This document shows positions 9,114-18,412 of a DNA stretch of 64,000 nucleotides, piece after piece. The translations under genes and the position numbers were made by a program. Numbering within the stretch: the first letter of the stretch is position 1; each line of letters begins with the position of its first letter. Under the pieces are notes generated by a model. It did not search any database. It was not told the origin of the DNA and saw only the letters and a list, made by a program, of their open reading frames with translations. The DNA comes from Candidatus Mnemosynella biddleae (GTDB lineage: Archaea > Halobacteriota > Archaeoglobi > Mnemosynellales > Mnemosynellaceae): the NCBI GenBank assembly GCA_002011165.2, contig MTMI02000003.1:277117-341116 (forward strand), written 5' to 3'.

Positions 9114-10734
9114 TATTTCTCACTCCCCTTTTCAGAACATCTAAGCTGATATCTAAAGTGCGGAGTGAGAGGAATCCGAAGATCAAGGTAACGAGATTTT
9201 TCAGAGCATGATCTACAAGAGCGACCGTAAAAGAGATCTCAGTTGGAATTCCTCCAGCTGTTAACACACCAGTCATCGCCGCTTCATATGTCCCTATCCC
9301 TCCGGGAGTGATCGGGAAAACTTTCGTCAAATTAGCAAACGAGACTGCGAGAATCACGAGGAGGAGAGAGGCGTGTATGAAAGAGGAGAGAATAACATAG
9401 CTTACAACCGCTTCGATCATCCAGAGAAGCATGGAGAGCGATGTGAAGAGAGTTAGTGATTTCAACTCAAACAATTTTCTCATGTCACCAAATATTTTCT
9501 GAAGATAAGAAGAGATTCTGGATGAAGTGGAGAAACGAATTAAAAAAACTGACAGAACGAAAAGAAGTGTTAAAAGTATAGAGATGAGGAATACGAGTGA
9601 GCTTTTTTCGTAGAGTTCAACTCCGAGGATGACAAATGAGAGAAGTCCAAGAGTTGCTACAGAGAGGAGATCAAAAACTCTCTCTAAAAGGAGAGAGGAA
9701 AGAGCAGAAAGAACGGGTATTTCAGAGTCCCTTCTCAGAATGTATACTCTCGATAAATCCCCGATTCTTCCCGGAAGAACTATGTTCAGAGATTGAGATA
9801 AAAAGATAAGGGAGATTGAAGTTAGAATTGAGAGCTTATAACCTATCTTCCCTATGATGGCCGAGTATCTGATGCCTCTCAAAACCCAAGAAAGAGAGTA
9901 TATGATAGAGGCAACTGAGAGTGCTAAAAAGCTCACACTGAGAAGAGATTTGAAAATGTTCTCAAAACCAGAAAAAAAGGTTATCGAAGCAAGAATAAGG
10001 AGGGCAATAAGAACGCTTCCAACGCCCCATCTCCCCTCGAGCTTCACGAGCTCGAGTTTAAGAAGAAGGGCTGAAAGACCCATTTCAATAGAGTCTCTGA
10101 AAAATTTGACTTTTGTATCTCCTTTTTCACGCCATATCACCGGAATTTCTGCGATCTTCAACTCTCTGTATTGAGCTCTCACGAGAATTTCTGTATCCCA
10201 AAACCATCCATTATCTTTAACCTCATCAAGGAGAATAATAGTGCTCTCTTTCCTGAAAGCTTTAAATCCACATTGATGATCTTTTATTTTTGACTTCAAA
10301 AGCATTCTAACCCAGAAATTGTAACACCAGCTAAGAAATCTTCTAGGAAGAGACCTCTTAGCAAGAGATGTCTTTCTTGAACCCACAACAATATCGTAAC
10401 CTTCTTCCATTAGCTTTATAACATCGGAGATGTGTGAAAGATCTGTTGCAAGATCGACATCCATGTAAAGGAGGATTTCTCCTCTAGCTGTTTTAAAAGC
10501 TCTTTTTAGAGCTTCTCCTCTTCCAAGACGTTCAGGATAGTGAAGGACTCTTATCCTTTCGTCCCTTTGCGAATAGCTCATCGCAATTTCGTAGGTTCGA
10601 TCCTCGCTACCGTCTTCAGCAACGATGATTTCGTAATCAATTCCAAATTCCTCAAGCTTCTTTTTAGTATCCTCAATTGCCTTTCCAATGTTTTTCTCCT
10701 CGTTGTAAGCTGGAAGGATGATCGAGAGCTTCAT
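9100..10734 (-). CDS. AglD-like protein: GT2 glycosyltransferase fused to UPF0104 membrane domain
   Basis: Residues 1-220 form a GT-A dolichyl-phosphate-sugar synthase-like domain: ILPAYNEEKNIGKAIEDT, VAEDGSEDRTYE, the DVDLATD metal motif and the KDHQCGFKAFRKE loop. Residues 240-530 are a UPF0104 (lysylphosphatidylglycerol synthase TM-like) domain with about eight membrane spans, including LPGRIGDLSRVYILRRD and FPITPGGIGTYEA. This fusion is the architecture of Haloferax AglD, which charges dolichol phosphate with a sugar. It overlaps the FAD oxidoreductase gene by 4 bases. Sugar identity cannot be predicted. Confidence 0.87.
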   Translation of the reverse strand: MKLSIILPAYNEEKNIGKAIEDTKKKLEEFGIDYEIIVAEDGSEDRTYEIAMSYSQRDERIRVLHYPERLGRGEALKRAFKTARGEILLYMDVDLATDLSHISDVIKLMEEGYDIVVGSRKTSLAKRSLPRRFLSWCYNFWVRMLLKSKIKDHQCGFKAFRKESTIILLDEVKDNGWFWDTEILVRAQYRELKIAEIPVIWREKGDTKVKFFRDSIEMGLSALLLKLELVKLEGRWGVGSVLIALLILASITFFSGFENIFKSLLSVSFLALSVASIIYSLSWVLRGIRYSAIIGKIGYKLSILTSISLIFLSQSLNIVLPGRIGDLSRVYILRRDSEIPVLSALSSLLLERVFDLLSVATLGLLSFVILGVELYEKSSLVFLISILLTLLFVLSVFLIRFSTSSRISSYLQKIFGDMRKLFELKSLTLFTSLSMLLWMIEAVVSYVILSSFIHASLLLVILAVSFANLTKVFPITPGGIGTYEAAMTGVLTAGGIPTEISFTVALVDHALKNLVTLIFGFLSLRTLDISLDVLKRGVRNIDSK

Positions 10735-11915
10735 TTTCTTTCACTTCCCAACATTTCTGCTACTTTCCTTCCTGCTATGATCGAACCTTCCATGCTTCTC
10801 TCTGGATAGTTTGACTCAGAGAACAAGCCAGCATAATAAATTCCTTTCTCCTCATACGGAGCAATATTCTTCAAATATCCTCTCTCGTAAACGGGAGCGG
10901 TGTAATTTGCGTTTTCTATTCTTATCCATTTCACGTCCCTAATCTGGAAGTGATCTCTCAGAACCTTTCTCACAAACCTTTCATCGAGTTCCCCAGTGTA
11001 GGATACGAAATAAGTTAAATGGCACCCATATTCTTCGGGCGATACCATATTTGTGTGGGCTATAACTGCACCGATCCGTGGAATTCCCTGAACGTTAAGC
11101 CAGTAGATTTCCTCTAACACAGGTTCTTCTGTAGCAACAAGAGCGCATGAAGTTTTCTGCCACTTTATATTTCTCACGAGCTCTGGAGCTGTCACTATCA
11201 GATGTTCTCCCTTAAAACAACCTTTGGATGTTCTCACCTCTTTAAATCCTCCAGAAAAATTCACTTCCTTTACTCTCACCCCTTTAAGAATTTCCGCATC
11301 GGATTTCTCTGCAAGAGCTTCCACCAATTTTCCAAAACCTCCTTTTAGATATCCGACCCTTTCACCCCTAAAACCTCTTGAAGATCTCATCCCGACTCTT
11401 CCAATAACCCAAGAAGCTGAGATTCTATTTGCATCTTTTCCGAACTTGCTCTCAATAAGAGGTTGAAAGAAATTTTGATACAAACGTTCTCCACATTTCT
11501 TCTTTACCCATTCATTTCCGTCTATTTCATCCATCTCTTCGAGAATTTCCCTTCTCTTCATCATTTCTCTGCATTCTCTCACGAAAAGAGCCAATCTGAG
11601 TTTATCTGTAATGCTGAGATGGGGATACCTCAGAATTTCGATAGGTGTGTTCAAAGGATATATCTTTCCATTTACCAAAAATCCAGTTTTGGTTTCATAC
11701 CACCGAACATATCTCCAGAGTTTCAGTCTCTTAAGTAAAGGAATTAGCTCAGTGTTGAACTCGAAGAAATGATGATAAAATTTCTCGATTCCCAAATCGG
11801 GATAGATGTCAAGAAGGCCACCTATTCTCTGAGATTTTTCCAGAACCAAAGCCTCTTCTATATCGAGGGCTACCCTTAACCCGCTCAAACCCGCACCGAT
11901 GATGAGAGTTCTCAT
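10731..11915 (-). CDS. FAD-dependent amine oxidase/protoporphyrinogen oxidase-like oxidoreductase
   Basis: The Rossmann motif LIIGAGLSGLRVALDIEEALVLEK starts at residue 3 when the ATG at 11915 is used; the 37 extra residues in the ORF track read back into the upstream gene and are rejected. That ATG overlaps the upstream stop as ATGA. The C-terminus has YYAGLFSESNYPERSMEGSIIAGRKVAE, typical of the amine oxidase/UDP-galactopyranose mutase superfamily. About 394 residues. Its position inside a glycosylation operon suggests it acts on a sugar-nucleotide or a prenyl chain, but that is inference. Confidence 0.8.
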   Translation of the reverse strand: MRTLIIGAGLSGLRVALDIEEALVLEKSQRIGGLLDIYPDLGIEKFYHHFFEFNTELIPLLKRLKLWRYVRWYETKTGFLVNGKIYPLNTPIEILRYPHLSITDKLRLALFVRECREMMKRREILEEMDEIDGNEWVKKKCGERLYQNFFQPLIESKFGKDANRISASWVIGRVGMRSSRGFRGERVGYLKGGFGKLVEALAEKSDAEILKGVRVKEVNFSGGFKEVRTSKGCFKGEHLIVTAPELVRNIKWQKTSCALVATEEPVLEEIYWLNVQGIPRIGAVIAHTNMVSPEEYGCHLTYFVSYTGELDERFVRKVLRDHFQIRDVKWIRIENANYTAPVYERGYLKNIAPYEEKGIYYAGLFSESNYPERSMEGSIIAGRKVAEMLGSERK

Positions 11916-13399
11916 GAGTTCAACCTCGCGTAGAGATGTAGCCATAAAGCTCCGGGATCTCCCATCCCTTCTCTTTTCAGGAGATAAGACGGAAGATCTT
12001 TCAATTCGACTTGAGGAATCCACCACTCTCTTAATTTGAAGTCTCTCACCTTGACATATCCTTCAATTTCAATTTCCTCTTTTGTTATAAGATATTCCGC
12101 AGTTAGTTTTGATGGAGCTTTCGTCCAGTAACTCACATTTTCATTTCTTAAATACCATGGGAATGGCCAGTAATCATCACTGATGATAGCTATCTCGTGA
12201 CCTCTGATCTCATTCACAACCTCTGGAACATCCACAGAAGTTTGAACAAATACAAGAGGTTCCTTAGGATTGGCGGGATGGATGTAGTTTACGAGAATGG
12301 AAGAATATACTGTGTATGAGGTGAGGAGCAGAAAGAGTATTAAAAGGAGTTTCTTTTGTGAGAACTCTTCCAGAAATTCGAAAGCTATGAAGACTGCGGG
12401 AAGAAGAATGTGAATTGAGAGCCAAGGAACCTTTTCTCCGAGATACGAATAGATGATGAAAGAGGAGAGATACCAGTAGATGAAAAAGAGCATCTTTTGA
12501 TTGCCTTTCCTGTAGAAGTAAACGCAACCCATGAAGCTGAAAAGTAAGACGGGAGATTCATATAGGAGGAGGATTGGAAAGTAGTAATACGGAGGGCCAC
12601 CTATTCTCTGTATCTTATGCATTTCGAACCAATGAGAGATGGCATCTGGAATCGAACTAATAGCTCTTTCTGGGTGGGAGAGAAAGGAAGAGAAGAATAA
12701 GAAGTAAATGAGAATTGCAGGAATGGATGAGATGATGACGCTTTTCCAGTTTCCTAAGATCCATTTCATAGTTTTCCTTGGATATCTCAGGAGAAGGAAG
12801 GATATGAAAATAAAAAGTGTTATGAAGGTATTTTCTTTAGTGCAGAGAGATAGAGAAGCGACTGAGAAGAGTGAGATGAGATAAACGTTTTTTCTCGTCC
12901 TTAAGTACTCCTCCGCAAGAATGTAGATTAAAAGACTCCAGAAGGCAATTATGATGTCATTTCTGAAAAACCTTGAGTAGTAAAGAAAGATAGGAGAGAT
13001 TGAGATGTAGAGAGCTATGAGAATTTTTTTCTTCTCACTCAGACGCATAAAAAGAATTAGAACGATTAGAAGAACTCCAAAAATCACAGGAAGGATTCTC
13101 GCAGAGAAATCGGAGATTCCAAAGAGTTTGAAGATGAGAGAGGTTGCGTAATACAAGAAAGGTCCATGATAAGCAGGATCGTAAATGTAACTGGAGAGGT
13201 GAAGTGTGATCCAGCCCTGAACGCTCTCATCGTGATGCATCGGTCTGAAGTCGAGAAGGATGACTCTCAGAAAGAGGGCGAAAAGGATTATCGCAAGATA
13301 TATGAGTTTTCTGGCTTTCACTTTCGATAGTTTAAAGCCAAACCGATTAATAAATTTGATGAGATGATGAAAGAAGTTCTGGAGAAGCAGGGATATCAC
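11912..13399 (-). CDS. Agl23/TIGR03663-like GT39-type membrane glycosyltransferase
   Basis: A 495-residue protein with about ten membrane spans. The first loop carries RPMHHDESVQGWI, the acidic HDE motif of GT-C mannosyltransferases of the PMT/GT39 clan, followed by AYHGPFLYYAT, matching the TIGR03663 family (named flippase-associated Agl23). It heads the four-gene operon ending in DUF2298. Its start overlaps the start of the divergent Taw1 gene by 36 bases, so either promoter lies within the other's coding sequence or the real start is internal (a GTG near 13324 is possible). Confidence 0.78.
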   Translation of the reverse strand: MISLLLQNFFHHLIKFINRFGFKLSKVKARKLIYLAIILFALFLRVILLDFRPMHHDESVQGWITLHLSSYIYDPAYHGPFLYYATSLIFKLFGISDFSARILPVIFGVLLIVLILFMRLSEKKKILIALYISISPIFLYYSRFFRNDIIIAFWSLLIYILAEEYLRTRKNVYLISLFSVASLSLCTKENTFITLFIFISFLLLRYPRKTMKWILGNWKSVIISSIPAILIYFLFFSSFLSHPERAISSIPDAISHWFEMHKIQRIGGPPYYYFPILLLYESPVLLFSFMGCVYFYRKGNQKMLFFIYWYLSSFIIYSYLGEKVPWLSIHILLPAVFIAFEFLEEFSQKKLLLILFLLLTSYTVYSSILVNYIHPANPKEPLVFVQTSVDVPEVVNEIRGHEIAIISDDYWPFPWYLRNENVSYWTKAPSKLTAEYLITKEEIEIEGYVKVRDFKLREWWIPQVELKDLPSYLLKREGMGDPGALWLHLYARLNS

Positions 13400-14254
13400 T
13401 TCATAGGGGACGCAGCTGTTAAAACCTGTCTTTGGACTAAAAAATCATTGAGAGGAGAAGGGGAGTGTTATAAATCTAAATTTTATGGAATTTCCTCTCA
13501 CAGATGCATTCAAATGACTCCCTCGCTTCTTTGCAATCAGAGATGTATTTTCTGTTGGAGACCTTTCGATTCCGGAGAGGTTTCTTTTGATGCTCCCGAA
13601 GAAATAGTTGAAGGATGTATCCGAGAACACAGAAGATTAATCTCTGGTTATCACGGATACGAGAGGACTCCTGAGGAGAGATTTAAAGAGGCTCTCGAAC
13701 CAAGACATGTGGCAATCTCTCTAAGTGGAGAGCCGACTCTATATCCTTATCTTCGAGAACTCATAGAACTCTTCCATGAAAGAGGATTTACAACTTTCCT
13801 CGTTTCAAACGGAACAAATCCTGATGTTTTGAGAAGAGTTAGACCCACTCAACTTTACATCTCTCTTGATGCACCTGATGAGGAAATATATGAATTTGTA
13901 TGTCAGCCAGTTGGTGACACATGGAAGAGGATTATAGAGAGTCTCAAGCTCTTGAGAACTCATCCCTCTAGAACTGTGATAAGAGTGACCGCAGTGAGAG
14001 ACTATAACATGAGTGAGGAGGAGAAATACGGAGAGCTCGTAAAAATGGCTTCTCCGGATTATGTTGAGGTGAAAGCGTATATGCACCTTGGATTTTCTAG
14101 AATGCGACTCAGAAGAGAGGCTATGCCGACTCATGAAGAAGTGAGAGCTTTTGCACTCAAAATTGCGGAAAATTGCGGATATAAAATTGCGGATGAATCC
14201 GAAATTAGTAGAGTTGTCTTGCTTTCTAAAGATGGAAGAGTTGAGAAGTTGTAA
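13364..14254 (+). CDS. taw1: 4-demethylwyosine synthase, radical SAM (archaeal TYW1/Taw1)
   Basis: A 296-residue radical SAM enzyme with the cluster motif LLCNQRCIFCWRP (Cys-x3-Cys-x2-Cys) and the N-terminal VKTCLWTKKSL and YGISSHRCIQMTPS signatures of archaeal Taw1. It condenses pyruvate carbons onto N1-methylguanosine-37 of tRNA-Phe to make 4-demethylwyosine. The N-terminal cysteines bind the second Fe-S cluster. The N-terminal MKEVLEKQGYHFIGD matches the family start, supporting the chosen start although it overlaps the divergent Agl23-like gene. Confidence 0.92.
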   Translation: MMKEVLEKQGYHFIGDAAVKTCLWTKKSLRGEGECYKSKFYGISSHRCIQMTPSLLCNQRCIFCWRPFDSGEVSFDAPEEIVEGCIREHRRLISGYHGYERTPEERFKEALEPRHVAISLSGEPTLYPYLRELIELFHERGFTTFLVSNGTNPDVLRRVRPTQLYISLDAPDEEIYEFVCQPVGDTWKRIIESLKLLRTHPSRTVIRVTAVRDYNMSEEEKYGELVKMASPDYVEVKAYMHLGFSRMRLRREAMPTHEEVRAFALKIAENCGYKIADESEISRVVLLSKDGRVEKL

Positions 14255-14327
14255 TTGATTAATAATTGAGAAATCTTGGGTAAAGTTAAAATAAAGAGGT
14301 TGGAAAAAAGGATATTCGGGTGATTGA

Positions 14328-14996
14328 ATGAGCTGTAAGATCGCAATACTTGGAGGAACTGGAGACATAGGAGAGGGTTTAGCCCTAAGATGGGCAATTG
14401 CAGGGCATGAAATTATAATAGGATCGAGAAAAGAAGAGAAGGCAAAACAAGCTGTTGAGAGATATCTTAACATACTAAAGGAGAGAGGTTATACCGATGT
14501 TAAAATGAGTGGAATGGAGAACAAAGAAGCTGCTGCTCAGGCAGAGATCATAGTACTTTCGATTCCTTATGAACATACGCTTTCAACAATTGAGCATATT
14601 AAGGATGTTTTGAAAGATCAGATAATCATCTGTCCTGTTGTTCCAATGGAGAAGAAAAAGGGTTATTTCCTCTACACCCCCCCAGAAGAGGGTTCTGCAG
14701 CAGAAATGGTGCAGAAAGCTGTTCCCGAGACTTGCAAAGTAGTTGCAGCTTATCAGAATATTGCGGCCGACAAACTTGCGAATCTGGATCTTGATATTGA
14801 GTATGACGTTGTGGTCTGTGGACCGAAAGAGGAGAGAAAACTCGTGATGGAATTAACGGAACAGATGGGTAAACTCAGAGCTCTTGATGGAGGTCCTCTC
14901 CCAGCTGCGAGAATGGTTGAAGCGATGACTCCGCTGATAATCAATGTTGCAATGAAGAACAAAATGAAAGACGTTTCAATAAAATTCGTTGAGTAA
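14328..14996 (+). CDS. npdG: F420H2:NADP oxidoreductase
   Basis: A 222-residue Rossmann protein starting KIAILGGTGDIGEGLALRW with IIGSRKEEKA as the NADP-specificity loop, the classical signature of coenzyme F420-dependent NADP reductase (Fno/NpdG). It transfers hydride between F420H2 and NADP and links catabolic F420 to biosynthetic NADPH. A later LPAARMVEAMTPLIINVAMKN helix matches the family. It stands alone and ends at a strong hairpin shared with ilvE. Its presence supports an F420-using archaeon. Confidence 0.94.
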   Translation: MSCKIAILGGTGDIGEGLALRWAIAGHEIIIGSRKEEKAKQAVERYLNILKERGYTDVKMSGMENKEAAAQAEIIVLSIPYEHTLSTIEHIKDVLKDQIIICPVVPMEKKKGYFLYTPPEEGSAAEMVQKAVPETCKVVAAYQNIAADKLANLDLDIEYDVVVCGPKEERKLVMELTEQMGKLRALDGGPLPAARMVEAMTPLIINVAMKNKMKDVSIKFVE

Positions 14997-15021
14997 GTGG
15001 AGATTTATACAAATCTCCACT
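14996..15021. terminator. Bidirectional hairpin terminator between npdG and ilvE
   Basis: AGTGGAGATTT-atac-AAATCTCCACT is a perfect 11-bp inverted repeat with a 4-base loop, followed by TTTTT on the plus strand. It sits exactly between two convergent genes, so it can end both transcripts. Confidence 0.7.
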
Positions 15022-15023
15022 TT

Positions 15024-15899
15024 TTAATCCTCATATATCGGTGTTCCTTCTTCTTGCGTTAGTTTTTCGAACTCCTCCATCAATCTCTTTGTTATTGCCC
15101 CCACTTTTCCATTCCCGATGACTCTCCCATCAATTTTCGTTACTGGAGCTATTTCAGCTGCGGTTCCAGTTACGAAAACTTCATCGGCGGTGTAAAGATC
15201 GAAAAGACTTATGTTCTGCTCTTTTAGATCATATCCAAGTCTCTCACAGAGTTCAAAAACGACTTCTCTTGTTATTCCTCTGAGGCTGAGAAGAGCTGGT
15301 GGTGTGTAAATTTTTCCTTTCTTTACAACGAAAATATTGTCTCCAGAACCCTCGCAGATGTATCCGTTATCATCGAGAAAGATTGCTTCGTCTGCACCTT
15401 TTACATTCGCTTCTATCTTGCCCAAGATGTTATTCAAGTAATTCAGAGATTTCACGTTAACCACAAGAGCTGCTGGGGAGATTCTTCTGACTCCAACTGA
15501 GACTGCATGGAGACCTCTCTCATAGAGATCTCCATACATCTTACCCCATTCTCTTGTGATGATGATCACAGTGGGTTTTTTGCACTTCCTCGGATCTAAT
15601 CCTAGATCTCCAACGCCACGAGTGACTATCGGGCGAATATAAGCGTCTCTCAACCCATTCCTTCTCAAACACTCGATAATTGCTTTTTTCATTTCATCCT
15701 TTGTCATCGGTATTTCAAGCAGGATTGCCTTCGCGGAATCATAAAGTCTGTCAATATGCTCATCGAATCTGAAGATTCTTCCGTTATAAGCTCTTATACC
15801 TTCAAAAACTCCATCGCCGTAAAAGAATCCATGATCAAAGACTGAGATTTTCGCTTCCTCCTCTGGATAGAACTCTCCGTTAATGTAAACCCATCCCAT
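15024..15899 (-). CDS. ilvE: Branched-chain amino acid aminotransferase
   Basis: A 291-residue class IV PLP aminotransferase. It shows [20 protein letters not shown] near the N-terminus, the PLP lysine in [16 protein letters not shown], and the [14 protein letters not shown] and GTAAEIAPV cofactor-phosphate loops. It interconverts leucine, isoleucine and valine with their 2-oxo acids. Stands as a single gene convergent with npdG. Standard length and intact. Confidence 0.93.
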   Translation of the reverse strand: MGWVYINGEFYPEEEAKISVFDHGFFYGDGVFEGIRAYNGRIFRFDEHIDRLYDSAKAILLEIPMTKDEMKKAIIECLRRNGLRDAYIRPIVTRGVGDLGLDPRKCKKPTVIIITREWGKMYGDLYERGLHAVSVGVRRISPAALVVNVKSLNYLNNILGKIEANVKGADEAIFLDDNGYICEGSGDNIFVVKKGKIYTPPALLSLRGITREVVFELCERLGYDLKEQNISLFDLYTADEVFVTGTAAEIAPVTKIDGRVIGNGKVGAITKRLMEEFEKLTQEEGTPIYED

Positions 15900-15965
15900 T
15901 ATTGGTCACCCTCTCCAACATTAGTTTGAGTAATTTCCATCCCTGAAATTTATAAAGATTTAGTA

Positions 15966-17318
15966 TCACAGTGCGACCATCACTCTAATGTCACTTACGT
16001 TTGTTCCAGTTGGTCCGGTGAATATCAAATCATTTAGCTTTCTGAAGAACTCATAAGAATTGTTCTCTTTCAGGTACTCTTCGATGCTCAAACCCATCTT
16101 CTCTGCTCTCTCGTAGCTCTTCCCATCTGCAATAGCTCCTGCTGCATCTGTTGGACCGTCAATTCCGTCAGTTCCCATGCAAAGAACCGCAATGTTATCC
16201 ACTCCTCTCATCTTTTCAATAGCTCCTAAAACGAATTCCATTGCTCTTCCGCCCTTTCCACTTCCTTTTACCGTAACGGTTGTCTCTCCACCAGAGATGA
16301 TGACTGCAGGCCTTTTCAGCGGAATTCCACTTTTCACAACTTCTCTTAGAATTCCAGCATGAGCTATTCCTACTTCTCTGCTCTCTCCCTCTATCATCGA
16401 AGAGAGAACTAGAACATTCATTCCGAGCTCTTTTGCCTTTTCAGCAGCTCCAATAAGGGCTTCGAGATTATTCGAGAGAATGACATTGTTCACTTTTCTG
16501 AAGACTTCATCCCCCTCTTTCGGAGTTTCCGGAATCTCGCCTCTCAACCCCTTTTCAAGTCTCTCTCTTACCGAGTTTGGAACCTCGTTCCATATTTCAT
16601 ACTTCTTTAAGACGTTCACCGCATCCTCAAAAGTTGAAGCATCTGGAGCAGTTGGGCCAGAAGCTATAACATCGAGAGGATCTCCTATGACGTCAGAAAT
16701 GAGAAGGGTTATAACTGTAGCGGGATATGCTGCTCTTGCGAGTTGACCTCCTTTTATCAGAGATATGTGCTTTCTGACCGCATTAATTTCGTTGATGGTA
16801 GCTCCGCATCTAAGAAGAAGATCAGTAACTTTTTTCTTTTCCTCAAGAGTTATTGGTGGAACGGGAAGCGGAAGAAGAGCTGAACCTCCTCCAGAGATGA
16901 GACAAATGACGAGATCGTCTTCATCCGCCTCTTTCAAAAGCTCGATGATCTTTTTTGCGCCTTCCATACCACCCTCCCCAGGAATGGGGTGTGTTCCCCT
17001 AACACACTCGACCTTCGGAATCTCCCGAACCGTGGTATCGACGATTACGCCCCTCTCTATTTTATCTCCGAGAATCTCGTAAAGAACTGATGCCATGGTT
17101 GAAGATGCTTTTCCACCTCCGACAACAAATATTCTCCTGAAGTTCCTGAGATCATAAGAAGAAGTTCTGACAATTAATCTATTTCCTTCAATCCTCACAT
17201 GCCTCTTTATGATTTTCTCTGGTAGAACTCTCTCTATTCCAGCAGTAGCAACCTTTAAGCATATTTCTCTCGCTCTTTCATCTCCATTCTCCACGAGTTC
17301 CTGAAAATTTCGAATCAT
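15966..17318 (-). CDS. gck: Glycerate 2-kinase (MOFRL/GckA family)
   Basis: A 450-residue protein of the DUF4147-MOFRL architecture. Residues 60-250 carry VVGGGKASSTMA and LISGGGSALLPLP, the phosphate and substrate loops, and the C-terminal MOFRL domain carries GGETTVTVKGSGKGGRAMEF and GTDGIDGPTDAAGA. The enzyme makes 2-phosphoglycerate from glycerate and ATP, as in archaeal non-phosphorylating sugar or glycerate routes. Single gene with its own AT-rich upstream region. Confidence 0.9.
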   Translation of the reverse strand: MIRNFQELVENGDERAREICLKVATAGIERVLPEKIIKRHVRIEGNRLIVRTSSYDLRNFRRIFVVGGGKASSTMASVLYEILGDKIERGVIVDTTVREIPKVECVRGTHPIPGEGGMEGAKKIIELLKEADEDDLVICLISGGGSALLPLPVPPITLEEKKKVTDLLLRCGATINEINAVRKHISLIKGGQLARAAYPATVITLLISDVIGDPLDVIASGPTAPDASTFEDAVNVLKKYEIWNEVPNSVRERLEKGLRGEIPETPKEGDEVFRKVNNVILSNNLEALIGAAEKAKELGMNVLVLSSMIEGESREVGIAHAGILREVVKSGIPLKRPAVIISGGETTVTVKGSGKGGRAMEFVLGAIEKMRGVDNIAVLCMGTDGIDGPTDAAGAIADGKSYERAEKMGLSIEEYLKENNSYEFFRKLNDLIFTGPTGTNVSDIRVMVAL

Positions 17319-17403
17319 AGTAATTTTTCTTCCGAAGGAAATTAAAAATGTTGTGCAGAAATAATAAGCTTAATAAGAGTTGGCAAGCAAAAAGGTATGC
17401 GAA

Positions 17404-17895
17404 ATGAACCAAGATGATTCCTTTGAAAAATGGATGCAAGAATTCATGAATAAAGTTTTTACAATGTTTCCTGAGTTGGAGAGAGTTGTAAATGGAGAGG
17501 AATTCAGAGAAGTTGTAGAAAGATTAGAAAGTGGATTGCCTGCTGCGTTCTACATAAAAATCGGTCCAAATGGTCCAGAGATCAGACATTTTGATATGAT
17601 CGAAGATTTTGAAGAGGATTTTGAAGACGAAGATCTTATGTTTCAAGTTTTTGAGGATGAAGATCAGATATTCGTTAGCATGGAGATAAACGAAGCGGAA
17701 AAGGAAGATATAGAAGTAAGAATAAGAGGGGATAGAATTCTGGAAATATTTATCGCAGAAGAGCTCGTGAAATCAATTGAACTTCCCGCACCGGTTAAAG
17801 AAGATAGTGTGAGAGCTTCCTATAAGAATGGAGTGCTCGATGTCATAATTGAAAAGGTTGAAGAGTTCAAGTTCAAAAAAGTGAAAATAGAGTGA
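17404..17895 (+). CDS. Hsp20/alpha-crystallin-like small protein
   Basis: The C-terminal 90 residues (FVSMEINEAEKEDIEVRIRGDRILEIF, then VKEDSVRASYKNGVLDVII) have the beta-sandwich pattern and GVLDV consensus of the alpha-crystallin domain. The N-terminal 75 residues are acidic and helical and contain a run of Glu/Asp (EDFEEDFEDEDL). The ATG at 17404 is preferred over the track's TTG because AAAGGT lies about 10 bases upstream. Likely a small heat-shock-type chaperone; the lack of an obvious C-terminal I-x-I motif makes a divergent member likely. It ends 1 base before tRNA-Gly. Confidence 0.72.
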   Translation: MNQDDSFEKWMQEFMNKVFTMFPELERVVNGEEFREVVERLESGLPAAFYIKIGPNGPEIRHFDMIEDFEEDFEDEDLMFQVFEDEDQIFVSMEINEAEKEDIEVRIRGDRILEIFIAEELVKSIELPAPVKEDSVRASYKNGVLDVIIEKVEEFKFKKVKIE

Positions 17896-17896
17896 T

Positions 17897-17967
17897 GCGG
17901 CTGTAGTCTAGTGGCAGGACGGGGGCTTCCCAAGCCTCTGGCCCGGGTTCAAATCCCGGCAGCCGCA
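17897..17967 (+). tRNA. tRNA-Gly (CCC)
   Basis: Cloverleaf with GCGGCTG/CAGCCGC acceptor, anticodon stem GGGGC/GCCTC around TTCCCAA (anticodon CCC), and T-arm CCCGGGTTCAAATCCCGG. The discriminator is A and CCA is not encoded. An accessory region of decayed genes begins immediately downstream, which fits the common use of tRNA genes as integration sites, though no duplicated 3' end was found. Confidence 0.93.
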
Positions 17968-18300
17968 TCCTATTTCGTTATTTTCACTGCTGATATCGTT
18001 TTTCTTTCCTATTATAACTCCCTTTAATTCCTCGACGGTCATTTCAAGCCTTCTGAGTCTTTCTTCAATATCATTACTTACTGCATAGTATGCACCAAAG
18101 TGAACACCTGGCATATAATCAACTTCTTTACCATCACTAAACCGTATCACAACCGTGTCCTCATCAACTCTCCAAATATGCGCCCACTTTCCAGCATAGT
18201 CTTTTAGTTCAACCGGCAATCTTACAATGGCTAAAACGGTACTTGGGTTAGTTTTTGCCCTTCCCACCTTTGTCCTTCCAACATATTTCATAGTATTCAC
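17908..18300 (-). CDS. Unknown protein of the accessory island, antisense-overlapping tRNA-Gly
   Basis: A 130-residue ORF, start ATG at 18300 (another at 18291). The first ~90 residues look like a real domain: VLAIVRLPVELKDYAGKWAHIWRVDEDTVVIRFSDG, then a helix IEERLRRLEMTVEELKG that may be a short coiled coil. The last 20 residues (from GCGCRDLNPG) are merely the complement of tRNA-Gly, so the original C-terminus was probably lost when this gene came to lie against the tRNA. No family is recognised. Possible plasmid or virus origin. Confidence 0.5.
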   Translation of the reverse strand: MNTMKYVGRTKVGRAKTNPSTVLAIVRLPVELKDYAGKWAHIWRVDEDTVVIRFSDGKEVDYMPGVHFGAYYAVSNDIEERLRRLEMTVEELKGVIIGKKNDISSENNEIGCGCRDLNPGQRLGKPPSCH

Positions 18301-18412
18301 TTAGTGTTTACAGCAAATAAAATCTTCTCTCCAACTCTTATCTGAAAAATAGAAGAAAAAAGAAAATCCTAATACTCTATCATTTCAACGGTTCTAACTC
18401 ACTTTCTTATCT

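Noticed and set aside
11916-12026. Track start of the FAD oxidoreductase
   Set aside because: The upstream 37 codons overlap the Agl23-like gene; the ATG at 11915 gives an immediate Rossmann motif and an ATGA overlap.
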